A stretch of 64,000 nt of DNA, taken from Alkalicoccobacillus plakortidis (lineage in GTDB: Bacteria; Bacillota; Bacilli; Bacillales; Bacillaceae_D). The DNA is taken from positions 186,001 to 250,000 of the forward strand of contig NZ_JAMQJY010000003.1 in assembly GCF_023703085.1 (NCBI RefSeq), in the 5' to 3' direction. Position numbers and translations under genes: made by a program. Within the stretch, counting starts at the first letter, position 1. Each line of letters opens with the position of its first letter. This document shows positions 18,098 through 28,671 of the stretch, piece by piece. The notes under the pieces were generated by a model that ran no database searches, was not told where the DNA came from, and saw only the letters and a program-made list of their open reading frames with translations.

Positions 18098-19696
18098 TTA
18101 CTGTCTCCTTACAATTAATCGGATCAACCCTGTTTTTCCACTAACCATTAGATACGTTATAGCTCCTGCAAATACGGCAATACCTGTTACGAGAAACGAA
18201 AGTGGATATTCTCCTACTACATTTGAGAAAGCAAGTCGGATCAAAGCCTCAAATAGTACAACCACAATTGTCATTAACACAACCATTAGCCCAATTGGAA
18301 TAAGGGGTTTCAATAGTTTAGATACTGGTATTTCAATATTTCTATAGATAACAATAAATAAATAGCTCACAGATACAAGATATCCTGCATACGTAGCAAT
18401 AATTGGACCTAACTCGTAAAGAGATGTGATTAACAGGGTATTGAGAAGTAGCTTAACCGCAATACCTAATCCAAGTCCAAGAATCGCATGCTTTTGTTTA
18501 TTAATACCTTGTAAGACAGCTGCTGATACAGAAAACAAGGAGAAAAGAATACCCATTGGTGCATACCAAGCCAGGACTCGCCCGCCTAACTCGGGATTAT
18601 TATTCATTCCAAATATACTTGTGTAGATTGGTTCACTCAAAAGCGTCATCCCAACAACTGCTGGTAGAAGTACAAACATTAATAAAATAAACGTTTGTTT
18701 AATTTTCTGAGTGACATCCTGCATGTCCCCTTTGTTAAAGGAGCCAGTGATGTTCGGAATTAGGGAAATACTAAAGGCAGTTGCCAATGAGACAGGGACC
18801 AATACAAGAATTTGTGCCAATCCTATGATTGCATTCACCTGTTCTGCTTCCTGTAAGCTGTAACCTACAGACGTTAACAGGCCGTTAATTGTAAACGTAT
18901 CAATGTTCTGATACACAGGAATTGCCAACCCTACTAGCACAAAAGGAATCGCATAACCTGTAAGCTCCTTTAACATCGGAAGCCATTCAATTCGCTCATG
19001 TGCGATATGACTGTCTTTTGGGTTAGGGAACAAATTCTTGCGTTTAAGGAAAAACCACAAAAGCAAAATCAAGCTCGCTAACCCACCAGCAAACGCACCC
19101 ATTGTGCTAATGCCCACAGCCTGAGTGGCCGTTCCATTCAAAATGTACAAAATGGTAAAAGAACCTACTAGAATAAAGACAATCCTCACGATTTGCTCTA
19201 AAACGGTACTAAAAGCAGATGGTCCCATTTGTTGGTTTCCTTGAAAGAACCCTCTCATCATACTCATTGGCGGAATGATTAATAAGGCAACGCTGACAAG
19301 ACGAATGACAAATACAACATCATCATGTGAGTTCCCACTGACATCTCCCTCTTTTATGGCAATCGAGGCGAGACTCGGAGCAAATAAATAGAGTGCTAGA
19401 AAAGAAAGAACCCCCATCGCCATCATGATCTTAAGGCCATTTCGGAGCAAATCTCTTCCTGCTTGATAATCTCCTAAGCTATTGTACTTCGCTACATACT
19501 TAGATACAGCCATAGGCAAACCTAATGTAGCAACACTTAACATTAATGTATATGGACCATATGCGTACTTATATAGGGCATAGCCTGAGTCCCCCACAAT
19601 GAGAACAAAAGGCATGATATAAATAAATCCAAGTATTTTCGAGATAAAAGTAGCACCTGTTAAATAAAAGGTACCCTTTAGAAATTGGTTCTTCAC
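18098..19696 (-). CDS. Polysaccharide/lipid flippase of the YtgP-SpoVB (MVF) family
   Basis: 532 residues and about 14 spans. It has the N-terminal KGTFYLTGATFISKILGFIYIMPF typical of YtgP/SpoVB and the GLPMAVSKYVAKY segment at spans 2-3. Members flip lipid-linked cell-wall or polysaccharide precursors; YtgP (MurJ-like) handles lipid II. The stop is two bases before the ASCH gene start. Close in length to Bacillus YtgP (about 540). Whether this is the main lipid II flippase or a paralogue cannot be told here. Confidence 0.85.
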   Translation of the reverse strand: MKNQFLKGTFYLTGATFISKILGFIYIMPFVLIVGDSGYALYKYAYGPYTLMLSVATLGLPMAVSKYVAKYNSLGDYQAGRDLLRNGLKIMMAMGVLSFLALYLFAPSLASIAIKEGDVSGNSHDDVVFVIRLVSVALLIIPPMSMMRGFFQGNQQMGPSAFSTVLEQIVRIVFILVGSFTILYILNGTATQAVGISTMGAFAGGLASLILLLWFFLKRKNLFPNPKDSHIAHERIEWLPMLKELTGYAIPFVLVGLAIPVYQNIDTFTINGLLTSVGYSLQEAEQVNAIIGLAQILVLVPVSLATAFSISLIPNITGSFNKGDMQDVTQKIKQTFILLMFVLLPAVVGMTLLSEPIYTSIFGMNNNPELGGRVLAWYAPMGILFSLFSVSAAVLQGINKQKHAILGLGLGIAVKLLLNTLLITSLYELGPIIATYAGYLVSVSYLFIVIYRNIEIPVSKLLKPLIPIGLMVVLMTIVVVLFEALIRLAFSNVVGEYPLSFLVTGIAVFAGAITYLMVSGKTGLIRLIVRRQ

Positions 19697-19773
19697 AGGA
19701 TGATCTCACCTTTTCATGACATATAAAGCTAAGATAAGAATATCATAATCAACCGTTCAGGTGGAAATAACCG

Positions 19774-21055
19774 TTAGAATCCCATCTTTCCGCCTTGCTT
19801 AATCCAATTTCCTTTTTTACTTTTCTGATGCTCACCTTGCATACTTTCAATCATCTTTAATGGATTTACATGCCCTTGTTGGTGCCAGTGAAGAGCTGTA
19901 CTGACAAATAATTCACCTAGTTGAGCAAATGAAAAACCCTCTGTTGCTTCAGCCGCTTCTTCAAGCTGTTCCTGAGTCATAAAAGTAGTAAACCCTCTTT
20001 GTTCTAAATAGTCTAATCGTAGCAAACGACTAGGTAAACGAATCTCATAGGCTCGATCAAAACGTCCTCCTCGATTCATCAATCCAGGATCAATTTTCTC
20101 TGGATAGTTTGTTGTACCAATTAGGAAAATACCTTCTTTAGATGTAGCTCCATCTAATGTATTTAAGAAAAATGATCGTACCCCATCAGGCATTGAATCA
20201 ATATCTTCTATGACTAAAACCATTGGTGCTAATCGTCTCGCCGCTGTAAATACTTCTTCGATTGAATCACTTGATGTGAATTCAGTGATTTGCCAGTAAG
20301 CTACAGGAGCCTGAATAGATCCAAGCAATCGATTTCACTAGAGTTGTTTTACCATTACCGGGAGGTCCATATAAAAGAACTCCCCGTCTATATGGGATAT
20401 TGTAGGTCTGATAAAACGTACGATCTTTTTCAAAAAATTGATCTAATGATTGATAGATATCTTCTTTAAGCTCTACCTCTAAAATGACTTCACTCCGATC
20501 AACAGCATGAGTAACTGGCTCTTCTTTTCGCACCATGCCCTCCTCTGTGTCCGTAAAAACAGTCACTTCCTGGCGGCTTTCTTCCCACAGTCTAGTACGA
20601 ACAGCTTCAAGAAAAGAGGACATTTCCTTATCACCAATGCTAAACACACAGTTTCGACATAAAATACTTGCCCCAAACTCTTCAAATACAGGGATTCGTG
20701 CAAAAGCTACTCCAGCTTCAGCATAACAAAATACATTATTTAATATCGATAGATGGATTCGATAATCTGCCGTTTCTTTGTCTTCATCATAAGCAAACGT
20801 TTTTTGCTCCAACTTTTCGAATATCTTACCTACATGTTCTACCTTTTCAGACTCATTTTGAATGTCCTTCTCTAAGAGGTTCCAGTAATCAAAATTGTTA
20901 TCCTCACTTGCATATAACTCGTAATTTTTCCCATATCGCTCCTGTAATGCCTTCTGTATTCCTTCAATAATACGCGCAAATGCCGGGTAACCTGCTGCTT
21001 CAGTATTCTCTGAATCCCTCATTTGATAGATAGACGGAATATGTACGTGCTTCAT
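19774..21055 (-). pseudogene. AAA ATPase split by an apparent +1 frameshift
   Basis: The first part has an N-terminal domain of unknown type, then the Walker A motif [15 protein letters not shown], and runs into nonsense after KSIA. A second frame supplies Walker B ([11 protein letters not shown]), the sensor-1 region [14 protein letters not shown] and the arginine-finger region [11 protein letters not shown]. The shift is at CCAAGC on the plus strand (20321-20326). Deleting one A restores [19 protein letters not shown] and a protein of about 426 residues. The start ATG at 21055 follows GGGAGAAG. It resembles Bcs1/YjoB-like ATPases that may act as chaperone-type unfoldases. Confidence 0.8.
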
Positions 21056-21310
21056 GCTTTCTTCTCCCTTACGTAACAATGTATTTAGAACAACGAGAAC
21101 TAGAGAAATATCTCCCTAGTTCTCTCTATTAATTACCCTATAGATGGTTATTAGTAGTTTACATATCTCTACTATTTTTTGTCAACTTTAACCAAATAAT
21201 AGTTTTTGTTGTTTTTTTACTTAACTAATCATTTCATTTTACAAAAAATCGAGTATAATCAGATAGCGGTTTTTGATCGTAATTATAATATTGGCGGTGT
21301 AATAACATAC

Positions 21311-22111
21311 ATGGAACATGCATCATTAGAAAAAATTGAACAACTAGCACTAAAAAAAGAAAAAACCTACCAAGATAATCGTATGCATTATCTTGTGCGC
21401 TCTATTTTAGCAACTATGTTTTTAGGACTTGGTGTTATCGTAGCTTTTCGTACAGGAGGTTTTTTCTACGAGACAGGCTCGTCTCTCGCTTACATTGTAG
21501 CTGCTATCACTTTTGGCGTGGGTATTCTCTTAATTAAATATGGCAATGCAGATTTATTTACTGGAAACACTTTTTATTTCCCTTTTGCTGCTTTAAGAGG
21601 AAAGATGTCCTGGACTTCTGTATTCAAATTACTGTTCATGACGTATATTGGTAATTTTATTGGAGCTGTTTTCTTCGCTTGCTTCTTGTGGGCTACCGGA
21701 TTATTCAGTGATTCCAGCGTGAATGGTTTTCTCTTAAATGTCGCTTCACATAAAACCGAGACACCAATTAGCGAGTTATTCTTCCGAGGTATACTTTGTA
21801 ACTGGTTAGTCTGTCTTGCCTTTTTTATCCCAATGTCACTGAAGAATGAAATGGCTAAAATCTTTATTATGATGCTTCTTGTCTTTAGCTTTTTTGTGTC
21901 TGGTTATGAGCATAGTATTGCAAACATGTGCACATTTGCCATTGCTTTTATGCTTGGTTCGGCAGACATGACAGTAACCGGTATTATTCACAACTTAATT
22001 CCTGTTACTCTTGGTAATTTTGTTGGTGGAGCCGTTTTTATGGGTCTATTCTTCCACTATCTAAATCCAGTAGCTAAGAAAAAGCAAAAGCAATCTAAGA
22101 AGGTTGCATAA
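21311..22111 (+). CDS. Formate/nitrite transporter-family channel
   Basis: 266 residues and six spans of the FNT fold. Family motifs include YGNADLFTGNTFYF in the first half and the second-half mate NLIPVTLGNFVGGAVFMG. FNT pentamers move formate, nitrite or other small anions. The start at 21311 is the best methionine for the fold; its ribosome-binding site (GGCGGTG) is weak. It is single, with no formate or nitrite genes nearby. Confidence 0.87.
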   Translation: MEHASLEKIEQLALKKEKTYQDNRMHYLVRSILATMFLGLGVIVAFRTGGFFYETGSSLAYIVAAITFGVGILLIKYGNADLFTGNTFYFPFAALRGKMSWTSVFKLLFMTYIGNFIGAVFFACFLWATGLFSDSSVNGFLLNVASHKTETPISELFFRGILCNWLVCLAFFIPMSLKNEMAKIFIMMLLVFSFFVSGYEHSIANMCTFAIAFMLGSADMTVTGIIHNLIPVTLGNFVGGAVFMGLFFHYLNPVAKKKQKQSKKVA

Positions 22112-22113
22112 CA

Positions 22114-22147
22114 AAAACACAGTAGCGATAATGCTACTGTGTTTTTT
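22114..22147. terminator. Bidirectional intrinsic terminator
   Basis: A 13-bp perfect stem (22114-22126 with 22133-22145), a 6-base loop, and A and T tracts, between convergent genes. Confidence 0.9.
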
Positions 22148-22152
22148 GATCT

Positions 22153-22854
22153 TTAACCATTTACTTTTAATTCTGGTTCCATTTCAACTTCCTCAGGCTC
22201 TTCTTGTTTATCAAGCTTGGCCATTTGTTTACGCCAGAAACCAATTGAAGCTTGCATCACAGGTCCAATCAAAAAAACGGAAAGGAATGTTCCTGCTGCA
22301 ACTGGTCCTCCGAGTAACCATCCAAATAAAAGCGCAGTTCCCTCAAGTAGGGTCCGCACTAGCCGAATTGATAATCCTGTTTTCTTTGCGAGTACTAGGG
22401 TCATACCATCTCTTGGTCCTGCCCCAAGTCCTGTAGCTACATACATTCCAGCACCAAAGCCAAGAATACAGATCCCGCCGATTAGGAAAATTAAGCTCTC
22501 CCACCAAAGCATGACACTCGGATAGATTGGTAAGCTGAGCATAAAATCAAGAAAAAACCCAATCAATATAATATTAATAAAGCTGCCGATTTGCGGTTTT
22601 GTTCGATCAATTAAGCAAGCTAAACCAATCATAACTAACCCAACGATCTGTACCCATAACCCAATTGACCATGAGGTTTTTGTTGAAAGTCCTAAATGTA
22701 AGACATCCCACGTAGCAGATCCATAAGAGGACTTAATCATAAATGCTGCGCCAGTTGCTAAAACGACAAGCCCAACGAAAAAGACCATCCACTTTATTGT
22801 GTAATAAGTGAATCCTTTTTTAGAAGCAGAGCTCTCTCCTACCATTTGTTTCAT
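22153..22854 (-). CDS. YczE/YyaS/YitT-type membrane protein
   Basis: 233 residues. Five spans include GAAFMIKSSYGSATWDVLHLGLS and GAGMYVATGLGAGPRDGMTLVL, the repeated G-x-GPRDG-like motif of this family. The C-terminus is an acidic tail (EEPEEVEMEPEL). YczE is required for surfactin production in B. subtilis in an undefined way. It is a single gene. Some of the tail is close to the terminator. Confidence 0.83.
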   Translation of the reverse strand: MKQMVGESSASKKGFTYYTIKWMVFFVGLVVLATGAAFMIKSSYGSATWDVLHLGLSTKTSWSIGLWVQIVGLVMIGLACLIDRTKPQIGSFINIILIGFFLDFMLSLPIYPSVMLWWESLIFLIGGICILGFGAGMYVATGLGAGPRDGMTLVLAKKTGLSIRLVRTLLEGTALLFGWLLGGPVAAGTFLSVFLIGPVMQASIGFWRKQMAKLDKQEEPEEVEMEPELKVNG

Positions 22855-22955
22855 TCTTAACCTTCTCTCTATCTATACAAATGTATCCTAATTACTTCGG
22901 TATACTAAATAAGTATAAAGAAAGAGTAAATCGAACTCAAGGTTAAAAAATGGAA

Positions 22956-23798
22956 TTAAACGATTGGCTGAATCTTGATTTTCCAGTTATAACCTGTTCC
23001 GACCCCGTATGCCTTGGCGAAGGATCCTTGGTTAATACCAATTGCAATATGGTCAATCGAATTTACATAAAGAACGGTTTTTCCGATCAATGTATCTGCA
23101 AATGAACGACCGAAGCTCATTGTGTGTTTGTATACTTGCCTCGTACCATCTTCAATGGCAACGTCTACTAAGTCACCGTAATTGATTCCTAGTTGCGTAA
23201 ATAATGAGCGATGAATATTCGTCCAGATATTTCCGAAACGCACATCCAAAATGTCAATACTACCATTTACTTTCGTATCAGATATAGTGGCGTCTTGAAT
23301 GGATAGCTGAACAATTGTGGTTGGTTCTATCTTTTTCCCAGACTCTTCAAAGCTAATCACACCACTTGCCAATCTTGCCCCTGTGTACGCATAGATATCA
23401 CGCCCATGAAACGTATAGGACTCACCTGAGTTTGGTAGTCGGTTACGAACCTCATCAAGCTCTCGCACTTCTTCTAATCCTTTTGTTTTTATTAAATGTG
23501 TAAGTGTGCCGTTGTCAGGAGTAATAATAAATTGGTTTGAAGCAAGCTTGGCAATTAAGCTTTTACGCTTTGAACCAACACCAGGGTCTACAACGGATAC
23601 AAATACCGTTCCTTCTGGCCAGTATGAAACCGTCTGAAGCAATCGATAGGATGCCTCCCATACATTATAAGGAGGGATATCGTGTGTTAGATTTGAAATT
23701 CTGAGGTCCGGATTAACAGACAAGGCCACTCCATACATTGCACTAACAGCACCATCACTTAAACCAAAATCAGATTGCAACACCAGCATTCGCTCCAT
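22956..23798 (-). CDS. SAM hydroxide adenosyltransferase (DUF62 family)
   Basis: 280 residues. The N-terminal domain carries LQSDFGLSDGAVSAMYGV, SNLTHDIPPYNV, VVDPGVGSKRKSL and DNGTLTHLI, the conserved positions of DUF62 enzymes. The C-terminal beta-barrel follows (YVNSIDHIAIGINQGSFA). Known members hydrolyse S-adenosylmethionine to adenosine and methionine using hydroxide. It is a single gene with AGGAGGT upstream of the start. Confidence 0.87.
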   Translation of the reverse strand: MERMLVLQSDFGLSDGAVSAMYGVALSVNPDLRISNLTHDIPPYNVWEASYRLLQTVSYWPEGTVFVSVVDPGVGSKRKSLIAKLASNQFIITPDNGTLTHLIKTKGLEEVRELDEVRNRLPNSGESYTFHGRDIYAYTGARLASGVISFEESGKKIEPTTIVQLSIQDATISDTKVNGSIDILDVRFGNIWTNIHRSLFTQLGINYGDLVDVAIEDGTRQVYKHTMSFGRSFADTLIGKTVLYVNSIDHIAIGINQGSFAKAYGVGTGYNWKIKIQPIV

Positions 23799-23920
23799 AT
23801 GTACCTCCTATGATTGGATTGCCCCTATTATATGATATAGGAAGCAGGTTATTCATATCATAGTTTAGAGAGCGGAAAAGAACAGTCAACTAGTTGGAGT
23901 CTTTTAATGCACACCAAAAA

Positions 23921-23954
23921 AACCTTTCGTCCGGTCAAACCGAAACGAAAGGTC
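23921..23954 (-). terminator. Intrinsic terminator of the GH31 locus
   Basis: Arms at 23922-23930 and 23945-23953 (9 bp), with a T run on the minus strand just after the solute-binding protein stop. Confidence 0.85.
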
Positions 23955-23959
23955 CACTT

Positions 23960-25237
23960 TTATTCTTCTGTCATTTCTCTTGCTTTATCACCCAATCGAT
24001 TAATTGCTTCTTCAGCTGTAATATCACCAAGGAACATAATTTCGTATATGTCCTCTAGTTCATTTGAGAGTCCTGGCGTTTCGAATTCAAAAACAATGGG
24101 TTGACCAATCTCAATCGCATCTAATAGATATTGGGCATGCTCTGGCTCTGGATTGTCTGTCACGACATGTTCCAGACCTGCGATAGAAGGAACAGAATTA
24201 CCGTTATCCGCTAATCGAACTTCCTGCCCTTCCGCTGAAACATAATAACTGATAAACTTCATGGCTTCTTCCGGATAATCCGTATCACTGTTCACAGCGA
24301 GATATGCAGAGGTTACCAGTGTTGGTTCCATCTGTTCACCTGTATTGGTTGGCCATGGTATATAATCAAACTCCTTATTAGATTCTAAAAATAACGGAGT
24401 TAACCATCTTCCTGCACCCACCATCGCTACTTGATTAGACATAAACATGGCATCTCGCCCTTGTCCTTGTGGTAAACTTCCCGAAAACACAAAGTTCCCG
24501 TCTTGAACCATTTGATTCACAAACTCGATAGCTTCAATGGTTTTAGGGTCTGAATCAATCACCACTTCGCCATCCTTTTCTACGCTACCTCCATTGTTAT
24601 AGATCCACGTATTCACTCCAAATGGTCCACCATCCTGAACATATCCTTCCTTACCTGCTTCTTTAAATGTAGATGTGATCTCCTCTAACGTATCCCAGGT
24701 CCAATTGCCTTCATCATAATACTCTTGAGGCAATTTTACCCCAACCTCTTCAAAAACATCTTTATTGTAATACATAACAAATGGGTTGGCATCTGGAACT
24801 AAGGCGTAGGTCACACCGTCTTTTTGAGTTGGACCCCAAATTTCATCAGGAAAATCGTCTTTTTTCACATAGCTGTCCGGCCCCTCTAAAAAATCATCCA
24901 ACGGCAAAGCGGCTTCTCCTTGAACAAAGGTAGCCATTGAAAAGTCTTGCACATAATAGATGTCTGGTCCTTCACTCCCTTGTAAACGAGTTGTGAGTGT
25001 TTGAGTATAGTTATCCGTAGAAAGCCCAGTCAGTTCAACTTGTATTTCATCCCCATGTAATTCATGAAAAGCATCAACTGCTCGTTGATAGACCTTCAAT
25101 TGCGCCGGATCAGCAAATGTCAGAAAATTAAGCTTTACTATATCACCATCTGCTGCCGTATCACTTCCCGAACAACCTGCCACTACACCGCAAGCTACAG
25201 CAAAAGCTACAGCTCCACCTCTTTTAATCAAACTCAT
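23960..25237 (-). CDS. Sugar ABC transporter solute-binding lipoprotein (no permease beside it)
   Basis: 425 residues. A signal peptide ends in a lipobox, VVAGC (Cys about 22). The family-1 binding-protein fold follows, with LNFLTFADPAQLKVYQRAVDAFHE and GPDIYYVQDF. It captures a sugar outside the cell for an ABC importer. It lies 18 bases after the GH31 gene and ends at a terminator, so the unit carries no membrane subunits or ATPase. It must use a transporter encoded elsewhere, or the permease genes were lost. Confidence 0.87.
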   Translation of the reverse strand: MSLIKRGGAVAFAVACGVVAGCSGSDTAADGDIVKLNFLTFADPAQLKVYQRAVDAFHELHGDEIQVELTGLSTDNYTQTLTTRLQGSEGPDIYYVQDFSMATFVQGEAALPLDDFLEGPDSYVKKDDFPDEIWGPTQKDGVTYALVPDANPFVMYYNKDVFEEVGVKLPQEYYDEGNWTWDTLEEITSTFKEAGKEGYVQDGGPFGVNTWIYNNGGSVEKDGEVVIDSDPKTIEAIEFVNQMVQDGNFVFSGSLPQGQGRDAMFMSNQVAMVGAGRWLTPLFLESNKEFDYIPWPTNTGEQMEPTLVTSAYLAVNSDTDYPEEAMKFISYYVSAEGQEVRLADNGNSVPSIAGLEHVVTDNPEPEHAQYLLDAIEIGQPIVFEFETPGLSNELEDIYEIMFLGDITAEEAINRLGDKAREMTEE

Positions 25238-25255
25238 AATTAAGGACCTCCCTAT

Positions 25256-27571
25256 TTATAATTGAATGGTCACTTCATTAATACCCGAGTCTACTGAAAT
25301 GTGAATACCGTCTGATGTTTGCTTTTCAGTACCTGTTGTAAGCGATTGAATAGAATGGACATTACGTAACACAATTGAATAAGGTGACTGCAAACCTTCT
25401 GTCTGCAATGTGATACTAGAGTCTGTTTTTAGTGCTTTGGCAAAACCAACTTCCTCTCCTGCTTCGTTAACTAAAACCGTCGTTGCTGGTTCGCCATCGC
25501 TTAAAGCAAAGAGATGCAATGATACTTCATGAGTAAAATCATATGCCGCTGTTGAATCCTCGTGCCCAAACACAAGAATGGAGTTTTCTTTCACCATTAA
25601 AGGAAGAGAGGTGTAATCATGTGTTTCAGTTATCCATCTTTCCCCGCTAATTTTTTTATTGGTTAAAAGATTCGTCCATTCACCTTTAGGTAGATAATAT
25701 CGAACCGTTCCCTGATCATTAAAAATTGGAGCAACTAACAGCTCGCTTCCGAGTGTATACTGACGGTCTAAGTAATGACATGTTTCATCTTCTGGGAATT
25801 CCAGTACCATTGGTCTTAGCATCGGAACACCTGTATTTGTTGCTTCAACTGCCTTTGCATATAAATAAGGCATTAGGCGACATTTTAATTTGGTGAACTG
25901 TCTTGTGATGTCCACTGCCTCTTCGTCATAAAGCCACGGCACTTTATAATCACCACTGCCATGGTAACGACTGTGAGAAGAGAGCAATCCAAACTGTGTC
26001 CAGCGTTTATAGAGATCTGCTGTTGATCCAGTTTCAAAGCCTCCTATATCATGACTCCAATAGGCAAAACAGGCAAGACTTAGAGAAAGTCCTCCCCGTA
26101 ACGTCTCTGCCATTGAAGCGTAATTTGAAAAGCTATCTCCACCCCAGTGAACAGGCATTGTTTGACCACCTACTGTTGCCGATCGTGCAAACAAAACAGC
26201 CTGCGAATCTCCAAGACGTTTTTTCAATAAATTAAATACGCTTTCATTATAAAGCTGAGTATAATAATTATGCATTTTATAAGGGCACGAACCATCCGCA
26301 TAGACTACATCAAGTGGAATTCGCTCCCCAAAATCCGTTTTAAAACTGTCTACACCCATATCAATTAAGCCATCGAGTTTATCTGTATACCACTTTGTTG
26401 CTTCAGGGTTAGTAAAGTCTACAAGACCCATACCTGCTTGCCATTTATCCCACTGCCAAACACGGCCATCCGTTTTTCTTAATAAAAAGCCCTGATCAGC
26501 TGCCTCTTTGAATAATGGAGATTTCTGACCAATATATGGATTAATCCATACGCAGATCTTAAGACCTTTTTCTTTTAATCGCTTGAGCATATTCACCGGA
26601 TCTGGGAAAACACGCTCATCCCATTCAAAGTTGCACCATTCTAGTTCTTTCATCCATAAACAATCAAAGTGAAAGACATCAAGAGGAATGTCTCGTTCTA
26701 TCATTTCGTCTACAAATGAATTAACTGTCGCCTCATCATAGTTCGTTAAAAATGATGTACTCAGCCATAAGCCAAATGACCAGGAAGGAACCAGAGGTGG
26801 TTTTCCTGTGAGTTCTGTATAGTTGTTCAACACTTCTTTTAGACCATTTCCTGCGATGATATAATAATCTAGATATTCGCCAGCTACACTAAATTGAGAC
26901 TTTGACACTTTTTCAGAGGCAACTTCAAATGAAACCTGCTCTGGATGATTTACAAACACTCCATAGCCTTTATTACTCACATAAAATGGAATGTTTTTGT
27001 ATGTCTGTTCGCTGCCTGTTCCACCATCTTCATTCCAAATATCCACTACTTGACCGTTTTTCACAAAAGGAGTGAATCGTTCACCTAGCCCATATATTAG
27101 CTCACCAATATCAAGTGACAGCTGCTCACGCATAAAAGATTCATTCTTTTCATTTTGAATATAACTTAACGATCGAGGTTCGCTAGATGTAAGTGGTTGA
27201 TTTTTATATGAAAAATGCACACTCCACTGCTCTCTTTGAATGCTTGCATTCAAGTGTCCTGAAGTAACGGTAAGCTGTTCATTCGTTTCTTCTACCTTAA
27301 AGGATGGAGAGTGATTAGCACGCGTAAAAGATGGCTTCTCAATCATAGAACCTGCATGATGATAAGCTTTCACACGAATGACATCTTCTATTGGTGAGGA
27401 TAATTCAACCGTTAATACCCCTCCATCAAGCGTTTGTCCTATGTGGTTGATTTTTTGAAATGGCGCATACAGCGTAAGTAGCTTATCTTCTTGCTTCCAA
27501 TCATAAACCTCTGCAGGACTTTTTATGACATGACCTTCCTTATCCATCCAACAACCATTACTAAATTTCAT
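25256..27571 (-). CDS. yicI: GH31 alpha-xylosidase-type glycoside hydrolase
   Basis: 771 residues. The N-terminal beta-sandwich contains GLGERFTPFVKNGQ. The barrel carries FHFDCLWMK and the nucleophile motif DSFKTDFGERIP, whose GERIP ending is typical of YicI alpha-xylosidases rather than alpha-glucosidases. The acid/base region follows near WGGDSFSNYASM. There is no signal peptide, so it works on imported oligosaccharides. Control by the upstream LacI gene is suggested by a shared operator just before it. Substrates with alpha-xylosyl residues (isoprimeverose-like) are the likely target. Confidence 0.87.
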   Translation of the reverse strand: MKFSNGCWMDKEGHVIKSPAEVYDWKQEDKLLTLYAPFQKINHIGQTLDGGVLTVELSSPIEDVIRVKAYHHAGSMIEKPSFTRANHSPSFKVEETNEQLTVTSGHLNASIQREQWSVHFSYKNQPLTSSEPRSLSYIQNEKNESFMREQLSLDIGELIYGLGERFTPFVKNGQVVDIWNEDGGTGSEQTYKNIPFYVSNKGYGVFVNHPEQVSFEVASEKVSKSQFSVAGEYLDYYIIAGNGLKEVLNNYTELTGKPPLVPSWSFGLWLSTSFLTNYDEATVNSFVDEMIERDIPLDVFHFDCLWMKELEWCNFEWDERVFPDPVNMLKRLKEKGLKICVWINPYIGQKSPLFKEAADQGFLLRKTDGRVWQWDKWQAGMGLVDFTNPEATKWYTDKLDGLIDMGVDSFKTDFGERIPLDVVYADGSCPYKMHNYYTQLYNESVFNLLKKRLGDSQAVLFARSATVGGQTMPVHWGGDSFSNYASMAETLRGGLSLSLACFAYWSHDIGGFETGSTADLYKRWTQFGLLSSHSRYHGSGDYKVPWLYDEEAVDITRQFTKLKCRLMPYLYAKAVEATNTGVPMLRPMVLEFPEDETCHYLDRQYTLGSELLVAPIFNDQGTVRYYLPKGEWTNLLTNKKISGERWITETHDYTSLPLMVKENSILVFGHEDSTAAYDFTHEVSLHLFALSDGEPATTVLVNEAGEEVGFAKALKTDSSITLQTEGLQSPYSIVLRNVHSIQSLTTGTEKQTSDGIHISVDSGINEVTIQL

Positions 27572-27593
27572 ATTTTTCCCCCTATCAAATAAA

Positions 27594-27611
27594 ATGATTA
27601 TCGTACCTCAT
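27594..27611. promoter_or_regulatory. Candidate LacI-family operator before the GH31 gene
   Basis: ATGATTATCGTACCTCAT, matching 17 of 18 bases with a second copy at 28672-28689 in front of the LacI gene. Outer ATGA/TCAT arms flank a central CG, as in LacI-family operators. Confidence 0.65.
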
Positions 27612-27634
27612 TTATGTCAAAAGAATAGCTAAGC

Positions 27635-28645
27635 TTAAAGATAATACTTAGCATTTTCTTTCATCACTACTTCTAGTTTAATAATTTGATGCTCGCGGGT
27701 GTCCTCACCAAATGCAAGATGTCCAAATAATTGAGTTAATGCCAGATAGCCCTGATTAAGAGGTTCCTGGGTGATTGTAGCTGTAATGACATTTGAGTTA
27801 AGGTATTCGTAAATCTCTTCATTTAAATCATGACAGACGATCGTCATATCATGTGCTGCTTCTTTAAGTTCGTGTGCGACTTCAAAAATGTCAGAGGTAG
27901 AGACATAGATTCCATCAAGTTCTACATGCCCGTTACGTTGAATCAGCGATTTAAATTCGTTGATAGAGTATGGACCTGTACAGGTAATAGATGAGTATTC
28001 TTTAGCTGCCTCAAGAAAACCTACATTCTTTGTCATTGTCTGATAATCCTCGTTTTTTCCAACTACTGCAATGCGGCCAGAACGACCTACAAATTTACAG
28101 GTTAACTCTGCAGCCAGTTGTCCAGCTTGAAGATAATCAACACCTACATAAAATAAACGATCACTTTGGAGACTATCCTGATTAAATGTACAGATGGTTA
28201 TTCCCTTAGCTACACCAGCATTAATGACTTCAGTAAGTGGTTCTTCACCAGCAGCAATGGCAATCGCTTGGTACTCATTGGAGTCAATGATTCTTTGCAG
28301 CAAAACATTGGCAGATTCTTGTCCTTCATTCATTCGGAGTGTCGTGAATTCAGCTCCATAGTCACTAAGTTCATGGATGGCTTTGTTTAACCCTACTTCA
28401 ACTTGATCCCAAAAGTACTGCGCAAATGAAGGGTACACAATCGCAATTTTATATTTCATTTTTCTAGATAGTACCGAAGCTAGTTTATTTGGTTTATAAC
28501 CTAGTTCTTCAACCATATCCATAATTCTTTGATACGTCTCTTTTTTTACATTTCCTCGATTATTTAAAGCGCGGTCTACAGTAGCAATAGATAATCCTAG
28601 TTTTTCTGCGATTGTTTTAGCTGTTGTTTTTGTAACCGCTGTCAA
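27635..28645 (-). CDS. LacI-family transcriptional regulator
   Basis: 336 residues. The N-terminal helix-turn-helix and hinge read TTAKTIAEKLGLSIATVDRALNNRGNV and GYKPNKLASVLS. The periplasmic-binding-like domain is of the type-1 fold (KIAIVYPSFAQYFWDQVE, then ICTFNQDSL). It is the first gene of the unit and lies 63 bases before GH31. Matching operators in front of both genes suggest autoregulation and control of GH31 and the binding protein by a sugar ligand. Confidence 0.88.
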   Translation of the reverse strand: MTAVTKTTAKTIAEKLGLSIATVDRALNNRGNVKKETYQRIMDMVEELGYKPNKLASVLSRKMKYKIAIVYPSFAQYFWDQVEVGLNKAIHELSDYGAEFTTLRMNEGQESANVLLQRIIDSNEYQAIAIAAGEEPLTEVINAGVAKGITICTFNQDSLQSDRLFYVGVDYLQAGQLAAELTCKFVGRSGRIAVVGKNEDYQTMTKNVGFLEAAKEYSSITCTGPYSINEFKSLIQRNGHVELDGIYVSTSDIFEVAHELKEAAHDMTIVCHDLNEEIYEYLNSNVITATITQEPLNQGYLALTQLFGHLAFGEDTREHQIIKLEVVMKENAKYYL

Positions 28646-28671
28646 TTTTGTCTCTCCCTTGTTCTCTATTC